DNA from: a candidate division SR1 bacterium | GTDB lineage: Bacteria; Patescibacteriota; Gracilibacteria; Absconditabacterales; Absconditicoccaceae | Reading direction: 5' to 3' | Assembly: GCA_026397515.1 (NCBI GenBank) | Contig: JAPLUU010000005.1 | Coordinates: 18,240-82,239, forward strand | DNA: 64,000 nt | Shown here: in pieces, positions 22,194 to 34,600 of the stretch | Layout of the letters: every line of letters begins with the position of its first letter | Numbering within the stretch: position 1 is the stretch's first letter | The notes under the pieces: model-generated | What the model saw: only the letters and a program-made list of their open reading frames with translations | Databases searched by the model: none | Told to the model about the DNA's origin: nothing | Translations under genes and position numbers: made by a program

Positions 22194-23321
22194 ATGAACA
22201 AACATATCTTATTTGTCCTAGATTATTATCTTCCTCATAAAGGCTGATCGGAAACGGTATTTGAAGCCATTATTTCTCGTTTATTGACAAAGTGATACAC
22301 GGTTTCTGTCCTGACAAGTCATCATGATCCCAAACTTCCTGCCGAAGAACATAAGGAATTGTTTCATATCTATAGAATCGGAAAAAGTAGAATCAGTTTT
22401 ATGTTTTGTGCCTTATCCAAAGGAATTGCTATTTTCAAAAAAAATAAAGATATTTCACTTATTCATACAACTACCTATTGATGAGCTATCCCTGCATCAT
22501 TGCTGGGGAAAATATTTCACAAAAGAGTAATCCTTACCGTCCATGAAATATTTTGAAAATTACGAATGTCATACAAGTGATTATGGAGAGGCCGATTATA
22601 CAAACTTTTTGAAAAGATAATTTTCTGGTTTCCCTATGATCTCTATCACTGCGTATCCTATTATACGATGAATTCTCTACGTCTGACCTATAGGATTACG
22701 GATAAAAAAATCACGATGATCCATAATGGTGTAGATACCAATTTTCGAAATCCTGACGAAGTTTCTGCATTCGATATCAAAACATGGAAAAATAATTATG
22801 GACGAAATAATAAATTCGTCATTACCTATTATGGTCATGCAGGTAAATCCAAGTGATTAGATTACCTAGTTCGTGCCTTACCTGAGCTCGTTACTGTAGA
22901 TCCACAATTACTGTTTGTATTCAACCTCATTGATTCCAAAAGGACGGAATATATCAAAGAAACAATCAGAAAATATCATCTCTGATCATCCGTTCAAATA
23001 TTCGATGGCTTCGAAAAAGATGAACTTCGTACCTTGATTGCAAGCTCCGATATGATAGTTGCTCCGTCATTGTCTGAGTGATTTGGTTCTGTACACACCG
23101 AAAGCGTAGCAATGAATAAACCACTTCTCACGACCTATATTGCATCTCTTCCAGAAGTCGTTCGAGGTAATGTAAAATTTATTCCACCTACATCAAAGAG
23201 AGAAATTATTCAAGCGATTCTTGAACGTGATACACGAATAGGAAATTCTGATTTCATAATTCCATACAAAGAGTTTTCTCGAAATACGACTGTCAAAGAG
23301 CTGATAAAACACTATCACTAA
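22194..23321 (+). CDS. GT4 family glycosyltransferase
   Basis: 375-aa GT-B fold transferase. The N-terminal Rossmann part is LFVLDYYLPHKGGSETVFEA (family GGxE motif with UGA-Gly). The hinge is HNGVDTNFRNP. The C-terminal donor-binding domain has ITYYGHAGKSKGLDYLVRAL, FDGFEKDELRTLIASSDMIV and APSLSEGFGSVHTESVAMNKP (the E-x7-E nucleotide-sugar motif). It would add sugars to a cell-surface polymer or glycolipid; the substrate cannot be predicted. A short hairpin terminator follows, shared with the convergent beta-helix gene. Confidence 0.92.
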
Positions 23322-23323
23322 TA

Positions 23324-23362
23324 AAAAATTCCCCTGTCAAAAAAGTCAGAGGAATTTTTTTT
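23324..23362. terminator. Bidirectional terminator between GT4 and the beta-helix gene
   Basis: AAAAAATTCC...CTG / CAG...GGAATTTTTT stem with A-run on the left and T-run on the right, so it works for both converging genes. Confidence 0.8.
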
Positions 23363-23378
23363 AAAATATATTTTTTAT

Positions 23379-26300
23379 TTATTTAAGATTTGCATTGTGG
23401 ATAAATTCTTTTGTAGCGTCTAAGCTATCAAAATATCTTTCTGTTGTAAAAGTATATGAAGATATTTGTCCTTCGGTATTTTTGAAGAAGTAGAATACCT
23501 TGTGATTTGGTGCGGTGTATGGAGAAGTTTGTCGTGTTCCATCGATTGAGACACGTCACCATCGAGCTTTAATTGACTTTGCATCTGCATATTGTGATCA
23601 TAGTCGATTATTTCTATCAATATCATATTTCAAGACATCAAGTGTAGGATAATATTTTGGTGTGATAAAATTTGTCGAAGTAAATTGTTTTTTCCCAGAA
23701 TCGTACGTGATTCTGTATTTCTTACCATTTGGTGCAGTATAAATTCCATTTATTATTCGTGAAGTACCAGCGATATCAGTAGTGTTTGTTTCTCCTCAGT
23801 TACCATCATATTGATCAGCGAGATCATAGAGGTATTGTAAGGCATCACGTTTACTATTGTCGGAAGCACTTGTTCCTAGATCATCTATTTTACTTTGAAG
23901 CATAACCATAAATGAACTGAAGAATTCATCTTGTTTTACACCATTATACACATCTCTAAGTGCTTCAAATATTGCTATGATTTGAAGTCTTTCTGTAGTA
24001 GAGAGATCAGTAGAAATATCTGTATAGTCATTGTTATTATTAGCATCTTCTTCAGTTTCTGTGGTGACACGGAATAGAGCAGTTATTCATCCTATATTCA
24101 AGGTACTAGTCACTAACGTATCATAATCAATACTAGAATTCATTTCAATTTTTACTGTCCATCCATTTTGGATATATCAAGTTGTTCCCACCATAACTCC
24201 ACTAATGTATAATACTCATCTTGTGATACTTGCAAGTACTGGAGCATTTATTCACGTGATAGTAACAGTATTAGATCCATAGATATGGTTGACGGTTGCG
24301 TTAGTTACCGTATTGAAACTAAATTGATCTGGGGTAGTATCAGAAACTGTACCACTATAATAGAATGGCTGAGCTACAGATTCTCATATGTTTCATAATC
24401 TATCTATAAATAGAACCTTTCGATATAAAGTACCACTCATGCCAATCGTTAAGTTTGGTATAGTTACGGAAGGTGTAGTAGTAAATCCAGAAGCGAGAAG
24501 CGTTCCAAAAGATGAAGTAGGAGAGATAAGATATTGATATCAAGAAAGACCTGCTGCATCAGCTCATGCTGACCAGTTGAGCGTAAATGCTCATACAAGC
24601 GAAGCACCACTTATAGGAGTAGTAAGCGTAGGTATTGGTGCAACAGTATCTAACGTTACTAAGAATGTTTTCGGAAGTATTGTTCCACTACCATCTACCA
24701 TACTAATAAAGATATCTTTTGGTCCATCTCATCAGGTAAGGAGAGGTGAAACAGTCATTAATGATGAAAGTGTTCATGTAATACTACTAGGATCAATAGA
24801 TCATGTGATGGTATACAAGACTGGTTCATTCGCCCAAAGGAGAATATTGGCATTACTTTTAGTAAATCGTTGCGTTCATATATACATAGTATTAGGTCCG
24901 GTTAGGGTTGCAGTTCCAGAATAGGGAACATGAATAGTAAATGGTATCATTTGCGTGATACCCGTATTACCTGCACGATCACTAGCGATAACATATCGGA
25001 TATACGAACCATTAAGTAGAGTAAGTGTTCTACTTAGTGAAGTAGTATTTCCTGTATTTTGTTGTGTTCATGTGAGTGAGAAATAATATCCAGACATATT
25101 AGTATCTAATCCTGTTCGTGTGAAGACTACTGTATTACTTCCAGTAATAAGTTGACCGCTTGCAGGGAGTGTTCATGTGACAGAAGGATTGATTTTATCT
25201 ATGGTAAAAATAATACCAGTAGAATTTCCAATAGTATCTGATACAATGAATATGTGTGTTCATGTAGTAGTCATGATGAGAGTTGAATCTGTATATAAGA
25301 TTCCATCGATTGTCGCTCCAGAGATATTTATATCTGTAAATTCAAACTCATATCAGAGCTGTTTTATCTATAGTAAAGGTGATGCCAGTTGAAAAATTTC
25401 CAGCTTTATCATATCACGTCACTACTCGTACACCTTCTCCTGTGATTATCAAAGAAGTTCCTGTATACCATGTTCCACTGAGTTGAAATCCAGAGAAATT
25501 AGTATCAATTCAAGTGATTGTTATATTATGATTGTAGTATGCACCAGAAACGACACCCGCGAGTGTAGGAGCTATAGTATCTATAGTAAATTTCATACCC
25601 GTAGTAGTTCATCGAATATTAGATAATAAAAAGGTGTATGTACCATTTCCAGTTATCAATGTTCATCATGTATATATGATACCATTGATTGTATGGTTAG
25701 AAATACTATCTCCAGTAAATATTATACTTACTCATGTATTGTAGTATCATCCACTAATTACCGTACTTAATGATTGGGTTGTTCCTGTAAAAAATAATCC
25801 TGGTACTCAGAAAGCAAAGAGCTTGATATCTCAGTTAGTATCAAAATAACAAGTTTTGAATGCATCAAGAATACATCAGCTCTGTAATGTATTTCGTGAC
25901 CAATTATTTCCATCTACTGATTGGAGAATGCTGAGGTATTGACCATTAAATCATGATAATATATGATAGGTGATAGTTCCTGTTCATGAATTCATATGAA
26001 GATTTGTTGATCAAGATATTACTTCCACAGTTTCAACGAAACTTAGCATCAATGATGCTACACCAGAATCTCAAATAGCTCAGAGTTTAGTTCCTGTAGT
26101 TATTGTAGTAGGAGTATAGAGAATACCATCTCGGTTAGCTCCAGAAACAGTTAATGATGTTACTCAAGAAAGTGATAAGAAATCATATCATATTCAGTTA
26201 ATTCATAATGTCTTAAAGTATACGGGGAAAGATGATCCTACTGAGAGTGTATTTCATGTTACAATAGCAAAATCATAAGAGTTTAATCGTATATTATTGT

Positions 26301-28137
26301 ATGTTTGGGTAAAAACATCATAAGTAGTAGTGTAAAAATATCCTCCACTTGAATAGTATTCGTCGATATTGCTTCAAGAATATAGATAGAATTTATTCCC
26401 TGTAGAATTAAATATCGTCGTTCATGCTCAGATATAGGAGACCAAATTTACAGTATTAGTAATAATATTATCGTTTGAATTTTGTAAGAAATATAATCAT
26501 CCATTATTTCATGATAAGAAACTTCAAGTTATACTATTTGTACTCGAATTCGTAAAAACTATTCCTTGGTCTTGATTATTATTTATTACTGAATTTATAA
26601 TTTGAGTATTAGTCGAAGAATCTAACGATATTCAGTGATCTTGATTGGTTGATAAATCTCACGAATTAATAATGGTTCAAGAACAGAAAGAAAGCAAAAT
26701 ACCATTTCCATCAAAACCAATAAGTCCATTATTATTGAAGGTTGAATAGAGAATAGAGTTGCTCGTTCAAGTTTCTATAACCATTCAAACTTTATAATTA
26801 TATTTAATAGTAGAGGCATATATGGTATTGTTATTACTATTCGCCATATATATTCCATGTCACATATTACCTGAAGAGATTAATCAGCTTAAGATATTAT
26901 TGTTGGATTGAAATAAGGCTACTCCATTGTCTGGAGAATTAATAGTAGTGATATTAGCAAAATTATTGTAAGATGAATTGTTAAGGTAAAGACATCCACT
27001 GCTACTATTTGAAGTGATATTATTTCCTGTAGTATAATTAGTATTATAAAAATCTATTCCTCAATAATAATTACCATAAACAGATACTCCGCTTAATATG
27101 TTTCATGTAGAGTTTGAAATACTTATTCAATTTTCATTGTGTATAGAAACGATGTTTTGCAATGTGTTTTGATCGGATGAATTGAGAAAAATACCTCTTC
27201 TACCATTATCATATACATTAATAGTATGTAATGTGTTACCTGAAGAATTTAAGACCATCAGTCCATGATATACATTATTGTTTCATGTAAGATTATTTAT
27301 AGTAATTAATGTAGAATTGCGTAAGAAAATTCCAATATTATTATTGTCATATGATGTGATACCACTTAATATTATGGATTTTCAATAGAGTACTTGTATT
27401 CACATTCATTGATTATTTCGTGTTTGAATGTTTTGTCAAAAAATATTGGTACTATTGTATGTATAGATTCCGTTAGCATTATTATAAAACTGAGCATTAA
27501 TAATAGTAATATATGAAGCTCAAGATATTAAGAGACCAGCATTTGTAGTTCAAATATTATTATATGCTTGAGTATCTCTAATCGTTAGATTATTTCATCA
27601 TTGTATCATCAATCCGTTGTTTCAATTATTTGCTTGATTAATTCTAATTTTTTCAATAATAATATTATTTTTGTTGGTTGCGGTAATTGTCCCACTACCT
27701 CCAACATTTCCTGATAAGGTCACGATTCCGCTACTAATCAATGCACTACAATTATTCATGGTGATTCATGTAGTTATATTGTATGTTCATGAATCTATTA
27801 CGTAAATCGTATTGCTAGCAAGTGTTGTTGGCAAAATTCATGTAGCTATCACATTCATTCCTCATGACAAACATGAACCGGAAGTATATCCGCTCCAATT
27901 TTGCGTATATGCAGTTTGTCCACCTCCACTTCCATAGAGTGCTTTTATGATATCGCCAGACGTAGGATTATTATCCCAAAAAGCTCCCGAGAGAAAATTA
28001 GCATTATTTCGGGTAATGGTTCCAACAATCCATGAGTCTGCTTTGACGACAAAATTTGTCATCCAGAATCCTAGTCAGAGAACGAGGAAAGCTCAGACAA
28101 GAAGTCTAGCTAAAAAATGTTTGTGTTCGTTTTTCAT
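23379..28137 (-). CDS. Giant beta-helix/Ig-like surface protein, one frameshift near 25345
   Basis: About 1585 aa if one extra base near 25345 is ignored. The N-terminus is a signal anchor (FLARLLVWAFLVLWLGFWM). Residues about 60-640 are right-handed parallel beta-helix repeats (NNxGIxxxNSxxNxI type, for example NGLMIQGGNNLTIRDTQAYN), as in NosD or pectin-lyase-fold adhesins. Ig-like modules follow, each beginning FTIDxxxP (FTIDTIAPTLAGVVSGAYY, FTIDKINPSVTGTLPASG). The C-terminal 250 residues are mixed. Upstream of the break the frame is fixed by the ATG at 28137; downstream, a different frame is open to TAA 23379. Without correction translation stops near 25190 after about 980 residues. Dozens of UGA-Gly are present. 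It is likely an adhesin or surface-layer component. Confidence 0.82.
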
Positions 28138-28386
28138 GGTGTATAATAATATAATAAATAGGCAAGCTAAAAAGTTTTATTACAATAAGTATACTCCCGA
28201 ATCAAAAAAATGCAAATATTACTATATATATACTACATTAAACTTGCCATTTTATAAAAATGTGATAAAATATAGAGTGAATCAAAAGCATTGAAACTCA
28301 AAGAGAAAAGTGTATTTATTACATAGTAACAATTTATTGTTTACTCTATTTTTGAATATAAAATTTACTATTTAAGATATATACTC
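28138..28386. other. Divergent promoter region of two surface-protein genes
   Basis: 249 bases, very AT-rich, no gene. TATATAAT-like boxes occur for both strands and there is an inverted pair GGCAAGC / CTTGCC (28162 and 28250 area). No terminator. It must contain the start signals of the beta-helix and PKD proteins. Confidence 0.45.
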
Positions 28387-30735
28387 ATGGTCGATCAAAT
28401 TCCGCAAACAAATATCCCAGCACCTCAGATGGGAAATCCGCCACCACCAGTACCACAACAAATGCCACAAACTCCACTCCAAGCTACTCCTATGCAGCAA
28501 GCACCAGTTCGTAGTGCCAATGTCACCAAACCGACATCCAAAATTTCTATGAAATGAGTCTTGATAGGATGCTGAATTTTGTTTATGTTCGTAATCGGAG
28601 GATTGTCTCTCGTATTTTATAATCTGATGAATAATCCATCTCAGCTTTCTAGTGTTGGATTGGATCCAACGACGACAAAAATATTGTTGCAGACATTTTC
28701 TGTGATTTTCTTTGGACTCTTAACCTTCCTTGGTGTCTGACTTCTCATAGTAAATCTGTACAGAATAATTACGGTAAAAAACAAATCAAAAGTAGGAAAT
28801 ATTTTCGGCGCGTTTTTGTGATTTATAGTATTTATTTTTGCTATCGTGTTGTGAGCGAAGGTGATTACTATGATCAATAATTTTTCTGTAGACAATATCC
28901 TCGATAGTGATAAATTGATCATGCCATATCTCCAAGTCAAAGATGGTACGAAATATACCCGTTGAGATGCGACAATGAAACTTATCGCTCCAGCGACAAT
29001 ATTTTATACACTCAATAATACATACTTCAATTCTCAAATAATTCCACAACTTGGACAAGTGAATTTTACCGAAGTATTTTTGGATTGTGGAAACGGACAA
29101 AAACTTAAATTAAATTTCACAACCTCTCAATTTGATGGGTCGTGTATCTATTTCAAAAAATGAGAATATCTCCTCAACCTCGAAACAAGGTATATAAATA
29201 TCCCGACATCTGAAAAAATTCAAAAAACATTTACGGGATGATCGATTATTTTCGATTCAGAAATCAGTGTGAGTCCTACCAAATCAGACCTGACATTCAA
29301 CGACGCAAAGACAGAAATGATTTTGTGAAAAGCGCCAAGCAAAGTTATGTTTGATGCAAGTTCAGTATTCAAAGATCTTGGACTCAGTGACTACAAAATA
29401 ATATGGGATTTTAATGGTGATGGAACACAAGACAAACAAAATATCGTAGCTACTACATTCGTGTATAATGAAGCAAAATTATATAATGTGTATATAAGAT
29501 TTCCAGCACTCAATAATTATATCTATACATTCCCTGTAAGAGTAGAACAATCCGATGTTCCTGTCTGTGAAGTTATTGTTACAAAAGCTGATGGAAAAAA
29601 TTATACAGTTACCACAAATTTCTTCGACAAAACTGTGAAGATTGTAAACTATCAATTTGATGTCTTGAATAGAAATGATAAATCTATAGATACTATAAAA
29701 AATAATAACGGAACATTTAGTTACCAATTTCCCGGTGCCGGACTGTACGCTATCCAAAATACTTTCATTACAGAAGATGATAAACAAGGACAATGTGAGA
29801 GTGATGATGTACAAGTATGAGTGACAGATTTTCAAGTAAATTACGATAGGTATTTCAAGTCACCACAGTCACCTCAGTTTCAAAAAATAACTAATCAATG
29901 AATTGCATCATTAGTGTCAGGGGAAATAATTTTGACAGAAATTCCTACAGTAATAAAATTACAAGTAAATCAAATTTCTCCAAATACACCTACAGCTACC
30001 AAAAGAGTTTTGGTGGATGGTAAACAAGTAATCTCCATAGATCAAAATAGTTTTGAATTCACGATCGACAACAATGCAAGTCATGAAGTTACCCTTATCA
30101 TAGAAGATGTACCAAGCGGAGCAAAGACAGAAATCATAATTCCTGTGAGAGTAAATAGAGCAGACGTGATAGGTAAACTTATTGTTACTCCTGACACCGT
30201 AGGGACTGATCCATTTACGGTAAAATTTGATGCATCGACAACTATACTCAATGATACGGGTGATGAAATCGTTTCATTTACCTGGGATTTTGGTGATGGA
30301 ACATGATCGATAAAAAAAGATTTTTCTGAAGCATTTATCAGCCATACGTATAGATATGATACAAAAAATAATAATGGAACATATCATCCTATAGTGCTTA
30401 TCAAAACAAAAAAAGGTCGTGAAGTATCGGTCTCACCAGCCACAGATATTATCGTCAAAAGAGCAAACCAAACATTAAATATTAGTATTCCAGATTATCC
30501 GGCACAGCAAGCAAACGTGGGTGATAGAGTAGGATTTTCTATCGAATTCAATGGCTTGCCTACACAGATTAGTCGAGATTTTGGAGACGGAAAAACATTG
30601 ACATGCAACACAAGACAAGAATGCTGATCTACAACACATATCTATACTAACGCAGGTACATACCCAATTAGAGCAGCAATCTCCTATTCAGATCAACCGA
30701 CAATAGATGGAACGATAACCCTCAAGATAAAATAA
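28387..30735 (+). CDS. PKD-domain membrane-anchored surface protein
   Basis: 782 aa. The N-terminal 55 residues are Pro/Gln-rich (NPPPPVPQQMPQTPLQATPM). Three hydrophobic helices follow (VLIGCGILFMFVIGGLSLVF, LLQTFSVIFFGLLTFLGVGL, IFGAFLGFIVFIFAIVLGA), then a long extracytoplasmic part with PKD-type repeats marked by WDFNGDGTQDKQN, FTWDFGDGTGSIKKDFSEAF with SHTY, and SRDFGDGKT. PKD domains mediate protein or carbohydrate contacts. UGA-Gly is frequent, including in the WDFGDGTG motif. It is divergent from the beta-helix gene. Attachment or envelope assembly is the likely role. Confidence 0.85.
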
Positions 30736-30786
30736 TGTACAATAAAATAACCAACATAATAAGAACAATTACAAAAACACAAACAT

Positions 30787-31194
30787 ATGGAAAAGCGAAA
30801 AAAAATATTTGTTATTTGTCCTGTAGAGATAACAGATGATGTGACAAAAAAAAAGCTTGAAGATTACAAAAAAAAGCTTGAAGCACAAGGATATGAAGTA
30901 TATTTACCACATTTTGATACCAATCAAGAAGCAAGTGAATATGAAATTTGTCTCCAAAAAATGAAAGCTATTATGGAAGCAGATGAAGTACATATCTTTT
31001 TTGTTCCTCTTTCTTGTAGCAGCCATTTTGATCTCGGAATAACTTTCCTTGCCTGTTCATGTGATGAAAAAAAGATTATCAAAGTGATAGAAAATGGTGG
31101 ACTTACCGATGAACATGGTCAAATAAAATTATCATTTGAAAAGTCTTTTGGTCAGATGATTCAAGAATGGGAAAAAAACATCTCGCACAACTAA
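30787..31194 (+). CDS. Small Rossmann-like protein (nucleoside 2-deoxyribosyltransferase-like)
   Basis: 135 aa. It starts with a strand KKIFVICPVEI. The rest has the shape of the nucleoside 2-deoxyribosyltransferase/DUF4406 group: YEVYLPHFDTNQ, then IMEADEVHIFFVPLSCSSHFDLGITFLACS, resembling the 'AD.v.i......S.G...ElG.a' signature, and KIIKVIENGGL. No active-site proof. All six glycines use GGN, so it cannot be shown to be native-code; it lacks the TTGAC-type promoter of the other UGA-free genes. A hairpin terminator follows at 31256. Confidence 0.6.
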   Translation: MEKRKKIFVICPVEITDDVTKKKLEDYKKKLEAQGYEVYLPHFDTNQEASEYEICLQKMKAIMEADEVHIFFVPLSCSSHFDLGITFLACSCDEKKIIKVIENGGLTDEHGQIKLSFEKSFGQMIQEWEKNISHN

Positions 31195-31255
31195 CAAAAA
31201 ATTGTTGTGTACAACTAAAATCTAATCTCAATTAATCTAGGTAAAATGGAGTATA

Positions 31256-31281
31256 ATCCCAGGTATTTCTGGGATTTTTCT
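31256..31281 (+). terminator. Terminator after the Rossmann-like gene
   Basis: ATCCCAG / CTGGGAT stem with loop GTATTT and T5C tail. Confidence 0.85.
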
Positions 31282-31354
31282 TATGATACTTTTTTTGTAA
31301 AATATTTTATTAAATATGTGATTATTGGAATATTTTATTTATATTTTTTTTATG

Positions 31355-31616
31355 CCTCTAAAATTTGTACATAATACTCCAAAAGTACGTTTCAGTAATT
31401 TTGGTTGAATTATGGATAAATTATGGATAAAATTAAAGTACGTTTCAGTAATTTTGGTTGAATTATGGATAAATTATGGATAAAATTTCATAAATAAAAA
31501 AAAGTCCTCTAAAATTTGTACATAATACTCCAAAAGTACGTTTCAGTAATTTTGGTTGAATTATGGATAAATTATGGATAAAATTTCATAAATAAAAAAA
31601 AGTCCTCTAAAATTTG
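31355..31616. repeat. Tandem repeat array with DnaA-box-like motifs
   Basis: A repeat of about 100 bases beginning CCTCTAAAATTTG occurs at 31355, 31505 and (start only) 31605. The inner 53-base core AAAGTACGTTTCAG... is present three times (31382, 31435, 31533). Each core ends in two direct copies of TTATGGATAAA, so six in total. The complement TTATCCATAA differs from the DnaA box TTATCCACA mainly at one base. The array ends at the promoter of the SLH-protein gene (31614). It might be a replication-linked iteron set, a regulator binding array or a simple expansion. Confidence 0.8.
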
Positions 31617-31642
31617 ACAAAAGACACCATTGCCAGTATACT
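31614..31642 (+). promoter_or_regulatory. Strong promoter of the 2100-aa surface protein
   Basis: TTGACA (31614-31619), 17-base spacer, TATACT (31637-31642). This is near-consensus. Transcription would start near 31650, giving a leader of about 30 bases before ATG 31680. The last repeat start overlaps the -35 box. Confidence 0.75.
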
Positions 31643-31679
31643 TATGCTATATAATTTTTATTCTATTCATGTCGTTATC

Positions 31680-34600
31680 ATGAAAACATCTATTAAAAAC
31701 AAAAACTTTTTATATAAAAAATTGTACACGATGAAAAAAGCGCTCTACAAAAATTGTTGTCGTTTTGGTAATTTCTACAAAAAAAACTGGAAAGTTTTGG
31801 TAGGAGCAAAACTATTTCTCTTAGTTATCGCTATGACGATAGTATTTTCTTCCCGAAGAAATATAGGTACCAATATAATGCATGGAGGACTTCCTGCTTA
31901 TGCAGGATGATTGTGTGGAGATAATGTTTGTGCATCAAAAGATGCTTATTGTCAACTAAGTACCTCTGACTGTACGAAAGTAGGTACCTGAAATTGTGCA
32001 TCTATTACGTGATGTTCTATAAAAACCGCTGATGTACTTTCTTGTACGGGAACAACATTTAGTTGTAGTAACTTTTCTAAAGACACTTCTTGTAAGATTG
32101 CTTGATGTACTCGAAGTGGTGAAACTATAGGAGGAATATGTACCAATGATGATGGTAAAGGAGGACAGATAAATGAGACGTGTTCTTCTCTCTGATCATC
32201 TGCATGTAAAGAAATTGGTGCAAACAGCGCTGGTGATTGTTCTCGATCTGTAACTAGCTCTACTGAGATATGTGGTGGAAATATTACTACTCCGAAAAAT
32301 GAAAATGAATGTACTACATTAAAAAATACATTTCTAATGTATACTATAGATATAGGAACTACTCGATATCCAGCATATATAGAAGATGAAACTTCTTGTC
32401 CAGCTGATTGTAGTGTACAGACCTGTGGTAATGGACAAATAGAATGAACTGAAATTTGTGATGATGGAAACACCATGGATGGTGATGGTTGTAATAGTAC
32501 GTGTACAGAAAAGACAACTCCTGCATGTACATGAATGGAAACTAAAAGTTCTTGTTCTACATTATTAATATCAGCACAATGTGCTGCCTCCTATAGCTCA
32601 TTAGATAAAAATCAGTGTAAATGGGATGCAACAAAAAATAATTGTGGAATATCAGCTCCTTGTACTCCACCATCCACTCAGAGCTGTGGAAACTGAATAA
32701 AAGAATTAAGTGAGCAATGTGATGATGGTAATACAACCGGTGGAGATGGTTGTAGTAGTTCTTGTAAATATGAATGGACTGCAGGTACTGCCGTCTCGAC
32801 AGCTACCGAACAACATATCAAAACTATAATTAATAATTCTAAATGATGAGCTCAGTTAAAAGCAGAATTTTGTCTAGCAAATCTTTTGAGGATGGAGGGA
32901 AATATATGAGGTTCTTTGCAAGAACTACAAAATATTATGATGAATAATTCTTACAATGCAAATAGTTTCCCTTATGCTCTTTATTTAGCAACTTTAGATA
33001 ATATAGACTACAATAATTCAGCAAATGCACTCAATTATTTTAATGTCCTATTAAATATGTGGGGATTGCCACTAGCTACTGACCAAGCAATGCTGCGCAA
33101 TCAAGCGCAAGCGTATTATAATATGTTTTTTTGGTGACCTATTAGTGTTGAGTGATGGGCAATGACTCCGTTGGATGATGGAACCACCTATGATCATGGT
33201 ATCGTAGCTATGTGTATTCCGTATTATGCATTTTGCGGGAATGGCGTCCTAGATATAGGGGAACAATGTGATGATGGTAATATCACTAATGGTGATGGTT
33301 GTAGTTCTTCATGTGTACTAGAAAACCAAGCACCTGTAGCTACCATATCATTTCCTGTAGAAGGTAAAACATATGACCCAACCGAGAGTTTCTATAGTTA
33401 TTGAAATGGATTTGATTCTGACGGAACAATAGTGAAATACGAATGGCAAATAAATAATCGAGGACGAAATGAGAACTATACCACAGGATATTATATTCCA
33501 ATGAATATGTCATGAAAATTTACTGTATATCTAAGGGTAACCGATGATAAAGGTGCTACTGGCACTACAAGCGTAAACTTTAACATTACAGATATACCCT
33601 CAACAGTCTGTGGTAACGGATCTGTAGAATGAAATGAAGAATGTGATGATGGAAATACTAGTGATGGTGACTGATGTAGTTCACAATGTTATACTGAACC
33701 GTATTGTGATATCTCTATGACAGGTGCGACAGATGAATCTCCGTTCACTGCATATTTTACCTATAAGATTGGTGGTAATACAACAGCAAAATTTATGCAA
33801 TTTGATACAGATACAACAGGAGATATTAATGATCCTGATAATCTCTGAACATTTCAACATATATATCCCGTAGCTGATACTACGCAAGATCCTACACTGT
33901 ATGTCTCTAGTAAAACTCATCCTGAACTTCAAGCTAGCTGTTCTACAGCTACACCGATATGTAGTATATTTACTCCAGAAATGTGTAGTTCTGATGCTTT
34001 GGGTGACCGATGATTCAAATGTGCAGATATCCCACAATCAGAGTGTTTATTTTTGATTGAACTGTATAAAGCAACTGATTGACCAAACTGGACAAATAGT
34101 GGTTGATGGTTAGATAATCCTAATGCATGTGAGCGATATGGTATTACCTGTACAAATAATTCTGTAAACACAAAATCATCAGCCATAGTAAAAAGTTCAA
34201 AGTATCTTGCATCCATTGATCTTTCTAACAATAATTTAGGAGGAAAACTTCCATCAACCATTGATGTACTACTACCATATGTATATGGAATTTTCGGTAT
34301 AACTACATCATCGGATATGACTAGAAAAGTAAGTATAAAAGAAGTTATAAGTACTACGCCTGTAAAAGAAGTTATAAGTACTACGCCTGTAAAAGAAGTT
34401 ATAAGTACTACGCCTGTAAAAGAAGTTATAAGTACTACGCCTGTAAAAGAAGTTATAAGTACGCCTACAAAAGAAGCTAAAACAATCAGTGAAAATATTT
34501 TTAAGATATTTCAATCAAGCAAAGCAATTTCATCAGAAGCATCTCAAGATACATTACTAAAAAGAAGCTTAGGTGACATGGTAAAGTTTACACCTGTAGG

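Noticed and set aside
31355..31616. CRISPR array
   Set aside because: Repeats are too long and too few, are directly adjacent with no variable spacers, and no cas genes are near.
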